Below are positions 57,068-64,000 of a DNA stretch of 64,000 bases, piece by piece. The stretch lies in the NCBI RefSeq assembly GCF_031458175.1, contig NZ_JAVDXX010000001.1, positions 434,001 through 498,000 of the forward strand, in the 5' to 3' direction. Each line of letters starts with the position of its first letter. Within the stretch, counting starts at the first letter, position 1. The DNA is from Pseudoglutamicibacter albus (GTDB lineage Bacteria > Actinomycetota > Actinomycetes > Actinomycetales > Micrococcaceae). Both the position numbers and the translations under genes were made by a program. The notes beneath the pieces are model-generated. The model was not told the DNA's origin. It did no database searches and saw only the letters and a list, made by a program, of their open reading frames with translations.

Positions 57068-57742
57068 ATGAGTGAAAAGTGGGAACCGTTTGTAGTTGAA
57101 CATGTGCCGGAGGGCGTGAATGAGTCTGCGCCGCTCTTGGTTTTCTTGCATGGTTTTGGCGCGGATGAACGCGACCTTCTACCTATTGCGAGCATGCTTC
57201 CGGGCCAGTTCGCTGTGATGTCAGTGCGAGCACCGCTTGCACTGGGTTATGGCGGCTACGCGTGGTTCCCGCTTTCAAGCCAGGATCTGGAGTTCAACTC
57301 GGCTGATTACAGCCAAGTCGTGGAGGACCTGACACACTGGGTCGCTGAACGGAAGAAGCACCACGAATCGGTCACGCTACTGGGTTTCTCTCAAGGTATG
57401 GCGGTGGCGACCGCGGTGGCCCGCCGTGATCCTTCCGCGGTGGACGCACTCGTGGGCTTGTCCGGTTTCACGCTGGAACAGTTCAAGGATGAAACCGGTG
57501 CGGACTTCTTCAAAGACCAAGAGCTGGCCGCACGCGAAGAGAAGCTGCCGATGTTCTGGGGACGCGATCCGGAAGACCCGGTGATCCCGGAGCGGTTCAT
57601 CGAACCGACGAACGCGTGGGCGCGAGCGAACACGGACCTCACCAAGGTCAACTACCAAGGCATCGGCCACGGAGTGGGGCAAGCAGAGATCCGCCACATC
57701 GGCGAGTTCCTGACCGCTAAAGTGCTCGGCGCCCAGGTATAG
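57068..57742 (+). CDS. Phospholipase/carboxylesterase (alpha/beta hydrolase)
   Basis: The 224-residue protein matches the carboxylesterase-2 family: LLVFLHGFGADERDLLPIA, nucleophile GFSQGMAVA, Asp in DPEDPVIPER and His in GIGHGVG. The substrate is probably a small ester; no signal peptide is seen. It follows metX by 12 bp and may be cotranscribed. Confidence 0.85.
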   Translation: MSEKWEPFVVEHVPEGVNESAPLLVFLHGFGADERDLLPIASMLPGQFAVMSVRAPLALGYGGYAWFPLSSQDLEFNSADYSQVVEDLTHWVAERKKHHESVTLLGFSQGMAVATAVARRDPSAVDALVGLSGFTLEQFKDETGADFFKDQELAAREEKLPMFWGRDPEDPVIPERFIEPTNAWARANTDLTKVNYQGIGHGVGQAEIRHIGEFLTAKVLGAQV

Positions 57743-57778
57743 GCGCCAGGCCTGGCCGCCCGAGACTGGCCGCTGCGG

Positions 57779-58015
57779 CTAGGCTTCGTCTTCGCGCGCC
57801 ACACGCAGCACGTAGTCGTGGAAGCCGACCACGTCGTCGAAATCTAGTTGCCGGCCTCGGCGGGTCTCGACCTCGCCGTTGACGGTTGCACTACCCTCAG
57901 CGATCTCTTCGCGTGCCTGCACACCGTCTTCAACCACGTTGGCTAGTTTCAGAAACTGGCCCAAACGGATGCCTGCGGTGCGTACGGGCACGTCAATGAT
58001 CTCTACCGAACTCAT
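57779..58015 (-). CDS. S4-domain RNA-binding protein (YbcJ-like)
   Basis: The 78-residue protein is a single S4 domain: IRLGQFLKLANVVEDGVQAREEIAEGSATVNGEVETRRGRQLDFDDVV. Such proteins bind structured RNA, often ribosomal. It is transcribed toward the esterase gene and away from glyS. Confidence 0.85.
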   Translation of the reverse strand: MSSVEIIDVPVRTAGIRLGQFLKLANVVEDGVQAREEIAEGSATVNGEVETRRGRQLDFDDVVGFHDYVLRVAREDEA

Positions 58016-58215
58016 GCTCCAAGGTTCTCACGCGCCGCGGATCCGTGCACGCGCGCCCGGAGCGTTTCTGAGCTGGGCGAGGATTTCGCGGTGGGCACAT
58101 ATTTGGGCTAGCAAGGTTCAAAACGGGCCAAAAATCAGCTCAACCGTTAGGATTGACGGCAGACCATAACGGACCGCAGCCGGCGGCCCGTATCAACCGA
58201 TGGAGTTCACTCAAC

Positions 58216-59604
58216 ATGGCAGCAGCGTCCAAGCTGGATAAGGTCATTTCACTCGCTAAACGGCGTGGTTTCGTTTTCCAGGCAGGTGAAATCTATGGCG
58301 GTTCCCGCTCTGCCTGGGACTACGGTCCGCTAGGTGTGGAACTCAAGGAGAACATCAAACGCCAGTGGTGGAACACGTTTGTGCGTTCCCGTTCGGACAT
58401 GGTGGGCCTGGACTCTTCGATCATTATCCCGACCCCCATCTGGCAGGCTTCCGGTCACGTAGAGACCTTCACTGACCCGCTCGTGGAATGCCTCTCGTGC
58501 CACCGCCGCCACCGCGAAGACCACCTGCTTGAGGCATACGAGGCTAAGAAGGGCCGCATGCCGGAAGAAGGTCTGGCGGAGATCGTGTGCCCTGACTGCG
58601 GTAACCGCGGCAAGTGGACCGAGCCACAACAGTTCTCGGGGCTCATGAAGACCTACCTTGGCGCCGTCGATGACGAATCGGGCCTGCACTACCTGCGTCC
58701 GGAGACCGCCCAAGGTATTTTCGTGAACTTCCTCAACGTCGTGAACTCGGCGCGCCGTAAACCACCGTTCGGTATCGGCCAGATCGGTAAGGCGTTCCGC
58801 AACGAGATCACCCCGGGTAACTTCATCTTCCGTACCCGCGAGTTCGAACAGATGGAGATCGAATACTTCACCCCGCCTGAGCAGACTTCTGAACTGTTCG
58901 ATGAGTGGGTTGAGGACTGCTGGAACTGGTTCGTTGAGCTCGGTGTTGACCCGGATAACCTGCGTAAGTTCGATGTCCCTGCAGATGAGCGCGCCCACTA
59001 TTCTGAGCGCACGATCGACCTCGAATACCGTTTCGGTTTCCAGGGTTCGGAGTGGGGCGAGCTCATGGGTATCGCCAACCGCACCGATTACGACCTCAAG
59101 CAGCACATCGAACACTCCAAGACGGACTTGTCATACTTCGATCAGGCCAAGGGCGAGCGTTACGTGCCGTACGTAGTTGAGCCGTCCTTCGGTTTGACCC
59201 GTTCGATGATGGCGTTCCTGGTTGATGCCTATCATGAGGACGAGGCGCCGAACACGAAGGGCGGAACCGATGTGCGCACCGTGTTGAAACTTGACCGTCG
59301 CCTGGCGCCCGTGAAGGCCGCGGTTCTGCCGCTTTCACGTAACGAGAAGCTGTCCCCGCTGGCGCGTGAGCTGGCTCGCAAGCTCGGTGCGCAGTGGAAC
59401 GTTGACTTCGATGACGCGGGCGCTATTGGCCGCCGTTACCGCCGCCAGGACGAGATCGGTACGCCGTTCTGCATCACGGTGGACTTCGATTCGCTTGATG
59501 ACAACGCAGTGACCGTGCGCGAGCGTGACACGATGCAGCAAGAACGCGTCGCGATCGATGAGTTGCCTGCCTACCTGGTAACCCAACTGATGGGAGCTGT
59601 ATGA
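58216..59604 (+). CDS. glyS: Glycyl-tRNA synthetase
   Basis: The 462-residue class II enzyme charges tRNA-Gly. It has the homodimeric-type opening [32 protein letters not shown], a zinc motif (CLSCHRRH...VCPDCGNRG), motif 2 [25 protein letters not shown] and motif 3 [14 protein letters not shown]. The ATG at 58216 (MAAASKLDK) is chosen; an in-frame start at 58153 would add 21 non-conserved residues. Confidence 0.96.
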   Translation: MAAASKLDKVISLAKRRGFVFQAGEIYGGSRSAWDYGPLGVELKENIKRQWWNTFVRSRSDMVGLDSSIIIPTPIWQASGHVETFTDPLVECLSCHRRHREDHLLEAYEAKKGRMPEEGLAEIVCPDCGNRGKWTEPQQFSGLMKTYLGAVDDESGLHYLRPETAQGIFVNFLNVVNSARRKPPFGIGQIGKAFRNEITPGNFIFRTREFEQMEIEYFTPPEQTSELFDEWVEDCWNWFVELGVDPDNLRKFDVPADERAHYSERTIDLEYRFGFQGSEWGELMGIANRTDYDLKQHIEHSKTDLSYFDQAKGERYVPYVVEPSFGLTRSMMAFLVDAYHEDEAPNTKGGTDVRTVLKLDRRLAPVKAAVLPLSRNEKLSPLARELARKLGAQWNVDFDDAGAIGRRYRRQDEIGTPFCITVDFDSLDDNAVTVRERDTMQQERVAIDELPAYLVTQLMGAV

Positions 59605-60539
59605 GTGCGGCTGAGCTTGAGGGCCTAACGTTTCGCCCGTGGGCGGAAGGTGACGATCTGCGTCTGCTTGAAGTGTGGGGTGGGCCCCGCACCCCGCAGG
59701 CGCACGAAGACCGAGCCATGTTGCGGCCCTCGAGCGATGAGCCGTTCGCTCGCTGCATTGTCGCTGAACTGGATGGCGTCCCGATCGCGGCTGGCGTGGT
59801 GTATTCCTCGAGCCTGCACCCGCAACGGTATTGGTTCTATGTTGAGGTGGCTTCGGCTGAACGTCGGCAGGGGATCGGGCATCAGCTGCTTGCGCTTTTG
59901 AAAGCGGAGCTTCCAGCGGGGGCTCAGTTGAAGTCGCGTTACACATCGGCCGATGCGGGAGAGAACCCGGATGCCGATGGTGCGGCTGGATTTCTCGCAG
60001 CTGAGGGCTTCGGGCTGGTCAATAAGTCGATGCTGGTGGTCGTTGAGCCGTCCGCGTTGCCTTTGCCGGAGTTCGCTGAAGACGGGCTTGTGCTTGAAGA
60101 GGCGGCGACCGGTTCGGTTGAGCTTTCAACCACTGTCGCCGAGTTCTATAACGCCACACATGAATGGGATCCTTCAACGATGACGGTCGGGCTCACACAG
60201 ACCATGTTGTTGGGGCCTCACACCGGCGCGAAGGGCGCCGTTGTGGTTCGTGACCGTGCGATGGGTGAGGGTGCGCCGATTCTCGCGTTCGCGGTCTCGT
60301 ATGAGCCGGCCCGCCCGGATGCTCCGACCGAGGTGCTTCTGGGGTGGAACCCTGAGCTTGATGAGGCTCGGGCATCCCAAGCGTGCCGCGACCTCTTGGC
60401 GATGCTGGTGCATCAGTACCCGGTCCAGCTTGAGGTGGATACCGCGATGGTCCCGTTGGGCCGTGTGATCGATGAGCTTGGCCCGAAGGGTCTGGCCACG
60501 ATCGTCACGACGACTCACATCGTTGCCACGGATGCGTAG
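59601..60539 (+). CDS. GNAT-family N-acetyltransferase
   Basis: The 312-residue protein has one clear GNAT domain (residues about 1-150, [22 protein letters not shown] as acetyl-CoA loop, [14 protein letters not shown]) and a second, less conserved half that may be a degenerate GNAT repeat. The substrate is unknown. Its ATG overlaps the glyS stop by four bases (ATGA). Confidence 0.85.
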   Translation: MSAAELEGLTFRPWAEGDDLRLLEVWGGPRTPQAHEDRAMLRPSSDEPFARCIVAELDGVPIAAGVVYSSSLHPQRYWFYVEVASAERRQGIGHQLLALLKAELPAGAQLKSRYTSADAGENPDADGAAGFLAAEGFGLVNKSMLVVVEPSALPLPEFAEDGLVLEEAATGSVELSTTVAEFYNATHEWDPSTMTVGLTQTMLLGPHTGAKGAVVVRDRAMGEGAPILAFAVSYEPARPDAPTEVLLGWNPELDEARASQACRDLLAMLVHQYPVQLEVDTAMVPLGRVIDELGPKGLATIVTTTHIVATDA

Positions 60540-62019
60540 GGCGCGTCACCAGGGTGGTGCTGGCGGGCGTCACCGCAGCCCGCATCAGGCTGAAGGTAGC
60601 CCGCATCGTGCTGAGAACCATGCCCCTCTTGAGGTGCACGGGCATAGCCATGATGCGCCGATCGCTGATCCGCGTTTGCGGCGCCGTGCAACGATCGTTC
60701 TGACCTCGATCCTGATTCCGCTCGCATTGCTCACGATCGCCGGCCTTGTGTGGTTGTGGCCGAGCCCGAATGACCGCCCTGAGTCTTTGGGGCAACCGTA
60801 TTCTGCGGCTCCAGGCGTCAGCATCGTGACGTTGCCGGTGGACAAGGTCGATTCCGAGGGCAGTTGCGCAGCCACAGAAACCCACGCCGGCCAGGTCGAG
60901 ATCGAGTCGGATGCGACGTGTCGAGTCCCATACGTCACAGACCCGGAAACGGATCAGCTGGTTCCGGTGCAGATCCCACCAGAGGTTGAGAATCACGACC
61001 CGCCTGAGGTCGGGGACAAGCTGCGGGTCATGCTCATCAACACCTCCGCTGGTGAGGGAAACGCTGGCGATGGCAACGCTGGCGCGGAACCGGGTGGGGA
61101 AGCAGGCGTGGAGCCGGGCGCTGAATCCGGTGCGGAAGCCGGTGCGGAAACGACTGCGACGTTCATCGACTACAACCGTGATTTTCCTGTCGCGTTGCTC
61201 TCGATCGTGTACGCGCTGTTGGTGATCGTGGTTGCTGGCTGGCGTGGTTTCCGTGCACTGATCGGGCTCGCGTTCTCATTCCTGATTTTCGGTTGGTTCA
61301 TGTTCCCGGCCCTGCTCGCGGGTAAGCCCGCTTTATGGGTCGGGCTGGTGGGCGCGATCGCGATCATGTTCGTGGTCTTGTATTTCGCCCACGGGCTCTC
61401 AGCTCGAACTACAACAGCGTTGCTCGGTACTATCGTGGGGCTTTTCGTGACCGCCGGCATCGCGGTGTGGGCCACCGACAGCGCATCCCTGTTAGGCCAG
61501 GGGGAGGACTCCACCTATACGCTGAATCAGGTAGTTCCAAACGTTTCTTTGTCAGGCATCGTGTTGTGCGGCTTGTTCATCGCTGGCCTTGGCGTGCTCA
61601 ATGACGTGACGATCACCCAGGCTTCGGCCGTGTGGGAGCTTGCCGACGCCAAACCGGACGCCACAGTGCGGGAGCTATTCAGGTCCGCGATGCGCATCGG
61701 CCGCGACCACATCGCATCCACTGTGTACACAATCGTGTTCGCCTACGCGGGCGGGGCGATCGCGACCCTGCTCATGATGAGCCTGTATGACTATTCGATG
61801 CTGAAGTTCCTCACCACCGGTCACCTCGCCGAAGAGGTCGTGCGAACACTCGTGGCTTCAATCGGACTGGTCATCGCGATCCCGGTGACAACGCTGATCG
61901 GTGTGATCGTGGTCAAAGCCTCGCTCCAAGGCACCGAGCCAACACGGCGGGCCGATGTGCGGCGCGGTGGCGGTTTGCGTGGCCGGCTGACGGAGGGTCG
62001 TGGCACCATAGAATCGTGA
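60532..62019 (+). CDS. YibE/F-like membrane protein
   Basis: The 495-residue protein has one N-terminal helix, an extracytoplasmic region with a Gly/Ala/Glu-rich low-complexity stretch (about residues 180-212), then about seven helices. These include FPVALLSIVYALLVIVVAGWRG and GIVLCGLFIAGLGVLNDVTITQASAVWEL, signature of YibE/F. Function is unknown. The ATG lies in the end of the GNAT gene (eight-base overlap). Its first 50 residues are His/Arg-rich with a 21-bp repeat and are poorly conserved. Confidence 0.85.
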   Translation: MRRARHQGGAGGRHRSPHQAEGSPHRAENHAPLEVHGHSHDAPIADPRLRRRATIVLTSILIPLALLTIAGLVWLWPSPNDRPESLGQPYSAAPGVSIVTLPVDKVDSEGSCAATETHAGQVEIESDATCRVPYVTDPETDQLVPVQIPPEVENHDPPEVGDKLRVMLINTSAGEGNAGDGNAGAEPGGEAGVEPGAESGAEAGAETTATFIDYNRDFPVALLSIVYALLVIVVAGWRGFRALIGLAFSFLIFGWFMFPALLAGKPALWVGLVGAIAIMFVVLYFAHGLSARTTTALLGTIVGLFVTAGIAVWATDSASLLGQGEDSTYTLNQVVPNVSLSGIVLCGLFIAGLGVLNDVTITQASAVWELADAKPDATVRELFRSAMRIGRDHIASTVYTIVFAYAGGAIATLLMMSLYDYSMLKFLTTGHLAEEVVRTLVASIGLVIAIPVTTLIGVIVVKASLQGTEPTRRADVRRGGGLRGRLTEGRGTIES

Positions 62020-63221
62020 CTATTGCAAGCCCTATCGCCCCGTTGAGCACCGGTGAGACTGATCATCCGGTCAAGCTCACGTTGCCTGAGTTGCGTCTTC
62101 GGGACCTCAGGTTCGCCTCGCCAGTGGTGCTTTCGCCGATGGCGGGGATCACGAACTCGGCGTTCCGCCGTTTGTGCGCTGAATACGGTGATGGCTTGTT
62201 TGTGTGCGAGATGGTGACCTCGCGCGCCTTGGTTGAACGTACCCGGGAGTCGATGCGCATCATCAAGCATCATCCGGCTGAACGGGTCCGTTCGGTTCAG
62301 CTGTATGGTGTGGAGCCTAATACGGTGCGCGCGGCGGTCCGTATGTTGGTTGAGGAGGGGCGCGCCGACCACATCGACCTCAACTTTGGTTGCCCGGCAC
62401 CCAAAGTCACGCGTAAAGGCGGAGGTTCTGCCTTGCCGTGGAAGATCGATCTGTTCCAGCGTCTGCTCACAGGCGCAGTAGAGGAAGCGCACGCGGGCAA
62501 CGTTCCGCTGACGGTCAAGGTGCGCAAAGGCATCGATGACGATCACTTGACCTATATCGAGACGGGCAAGATGGCCCGCGATGTGGGTGTGGACGCGATC
62601 GCACTGCATGCCCGCACCATGAACCAGCATTATTCGGGGCACGCGGACTGGAAGGCGCTTGCGCGTTTCCGCGAGGCGCTCCCTGACATCCCGGTGATCG
62701 GTAACGGCGATATTTTCAGTGCCGAAGACGCCGTGGAGATGGTTGAGCAAACCGGGGTTGACGGCGTCCAGATCGGCCGCGGCGTTCAGGGCAAGCCGTG
62801 GCTTTTCGGTGATCTTGAGGCCGCTTTGAACGGTTCGCCGGTGCGCTACAGGCCAACACTGGGCGATGTGGCCGGTGTGTTCCGCCGCCATGCTGACCTG
62901 CTCATCGAGCATTTCGAGGATGAGTTCCGTGGCTTGCAGGATCTGCGCAAGCATGTCGCGTGGTATTTCAAAGGCTATGAGGTCGGAGGGGAAGTCCGTT
63001 CTGGGCTTGCGAGGGTTTCGGCACTCGATGAGTTGGACGATCTACTCGCCAAGCTGGATTGGGACGCGCCTTATCCGGGGAGAGCCGCGGAAGGAACACG
63101 CGGGAGAGCTGGCAGCCCTAAGCGGCCGCACCTGCCGCAGAACTGGCTGGATTCCCGCTACCTCAACGATGAGCATAAGGCCATGATTTCCCACGCTGAA
63201 TTGGATATTTCCGGTGGCTGA
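62016..63221 (+). CDS. dus: tRNA-dihydrouridine synthase
   Basis: The 401-residue flavoenzyme reduces uridine in tRNA D-loops. It shows [18 protein letters not shown], the catalytic Cys in [47 protein letters not shown] and [11 protein letters not shown]. DusB is the closest type. The GTG start overlaps the YibE/F stop by four bases. Confidence 0.93.
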   Translation: MTIASPIAPLSTGETDHPVKLTLPELRLRDLRFASPVVLSPMAGITNSAFRRLCAEYGDGLFVCEMVTSRALVERTRESMRIIKHHPAERVRSVQLYGVEPNTVRAAVRMLVEEGRADHIDLNFGCPAPKVTRKGGGSALPWKIDLFQRLLTGAVEEAHAGNVPLTVKVRKGIDDDHLTYIETGKMARDVGVDAIALHARTMNQHYSGHADWKALARFREALPDIPVIGNGDIFSAEDAVEMVEQTGVDGVQIGRGVQGKPWLFGDLEAALNGSPVRYRPTLGDVAGVFRRHADLLIEHFEDEFRGLQDLRKHVAWYFKGYEVGGEVRSGLARVSALDELDDLLAKLDWDAPYPGRAAEGTRGRAGSPKRPHLPQNWLDSRYLNDEHKAMISHAELDISGG

Positions 63222-64000
63222 GCAGCGTTCAAAGCAAGAACAGAATTCGGTGCATCCACGTTCGCATGTGGGCGTTGCAGGTGAAGCGCTCGCCTCCATC
63301 GCCGGTTATGAGACCCACGATATGGAGCGTTGGGTTCCCGAGCCGCCTAAGAAGGCCTACCGTTCGGCGTTTGAACGCGACCGTGCCCGTGTTCTGCATT
63401 CCTCGGCGCTACGCCGGCTGGGTGCCAAAACCCAGGTTGTTGCGCCGTTTTCTGATGACTTTGTGCGTACCCGTTTGACGCATTCGCTTGAGGTCGCGCA
63501 GGTGGGCCGCGAACTCGGTGCGGCGTTAGGCTGTGACCCCAACGTCGTGGATACCGCGTGTTTGTCGCATGATTTGGGGCATCCGCCGTTTGGTCACAAC
63601 GGGGAGAAGGTCCTGGACCAACTGGCTGATGCGTGCGGTGGGTTTGAAGGTAACGCCCAGACCTTGCGGTTGTTGACCCGGTTGGAGACTAAGACGTTTC
63701 GCGCCAATGGCGCCTCGGCTGGTTTGAACCTGACGCGGGCGACCCTGGATGCGACGATCAAGTATCCGTGGACGCGGCAAGAGGCTCCGCTGACGCGTGA
63801 GGGCCGTCCCACCCGTAAGTTCGGCGTGTATGCCGATGATGAGCCGGTGTACCGGTGGGTTCGTGATGGCCGCGAGGATTCAGCGACCCCGCTTGAGGCC
63901 CAAGTTATGGATTTGGCCGATGACGTCGCGTATTCGGTGCACGATGTTGAGGACGCGGTGAACGCGCATCGTTTTCAGTTGCGGTGGGTTCAGGAGAAGG
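63214..64000 (+). CDS. dgt: Deoxyguanosinetriphosphate triphosphohydrolase, 5' part (cut by window end)
   Basis: The frame runs open to the last base; 262 residues are seen. It has the HD-domain signatures [16 protein letters not shown] and [23 protein letters not shown] and, near the end, [22 protein letters not shown]. The enzyme hydrolyses dGTP to deoxyguanosine and triphosphate. GTG at 63214 overlaps the dus stop by eight bases, so it belongs to the same transcript. In many actinobacteria dnaG follows, outside the window. Confidence 0.93.
   Translation, partial: MAEQRSKQEQNSVHPRSHVGVAGEALASIAGYETHDMERWVPEPPKKAYRSAFERDRARVLHSSALRRLGAKTQVVAPFSDDFVRTRLTHSLEVAQVGRELGAALGCDPNVVDTACLSHDLGHPPFGHNGEKVLDQLADACGGFEGNAQTLRLLTRLETKTFRANGASAGLNLTRATLDATIKYPWTRQEAPLTREGRPTRKFGVYADDEPVYRWVRDGREDSATPLEAQVMDLADDVAYSVHDVEDAVNAHRFQLRWVQEK

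Overview
The window looks like chromosome of a high-GC actinobacterium of the Micrococcaceae (Arthrobacter/Glutamicibacter/Pseudoglutamicibacter-like). The clues are the order glmU-prs-L25-pth-mfd, the MurT/GatD pair, a SAM-IV riboswitch in front of metY-metX, an acyl-CoA carboxylase epsilon subunit, frequent GTG starts and 4-bp gene overlaps. The genus call is an inference. No rRNA, tRNA, phage, insertion sequence or CRISPR array was recognised.

Layout. 1-5.2 kb: glmU (3' part), prs, L25 gene with a structured leader, a wall-anchored alkaline phosphatase behind a possible PHO box, and pth. 5.4-13.4 kb: nhaA, a DUF2505 gene, mfd, a small membrane protein and an LpdA-type flavoprotein. 13.6-22.2 kb, all minus strand: biotin carboxylase/BCCP, maf, gatD-murT, a DUF885 protein and a P1B-type metal ATPase. 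22.5-30.1 kb: an aromatic (phenol/catechol) island with an AAA ATPase, catA, an FAD phenol hydroxylase, catB-catR on minus and catC on plus. 30.2-35.1 kb: metNIQ importer and an ABC exporter gene broken by an amber codon. 35.2-37.1 kb: carboxylase beta and epsilon subunits. 37.4-46.0 kb: an SDR, birA, a PH-domain protein, a class III cyclase, ligA, and an IMPase-GNAT fusion. 46.1-49.5 kb: gatCAB. 49.7-58.0 kb: rbsK, tpx, several small or housekeeping genes, SAM-IV riboswitch with metY-metX, an esterase and an S4 protein. 58.2-64 kb: a tightly overlapped run glyS-GNAT-yibE/F-dus-dgt (dgt cut by the window end).

How genes connect. The cat genes would take phenol to catechol, cis,cis-muconate, muconolactone and the enol-lactone; the lower beta-ketoadipate steps are not in the window. 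Four 16-bp sites resembling the GlxR/CRP consensus TGTGA-N6-TCACA lie in front of the AAA-catA unit, the phenol hydroxylase, the catR/catC divergent region and the SDR. The window also carries a class III nucleotide cyclase, so cAMP-dependent catabolite control is a coherent hypothesis. Methionine supply appears as both uptake (metNIQ) and synthesis (metYX under SAM-IV). BirA would biotinylate the carboxylase encoded here.

Unusual points: an amber codon exactly at the Walker B catalytic Glu of the ABC exporter; a 16-bp tandem array containing a perfect T-N11-A LysR-type box before catC; a KTG-repeat insertion inside BirA; an IMPase-GNAT fusion; and short tandem duplications (period 12-18 bp) at a large fraction of gene borders and inside some coding regions.
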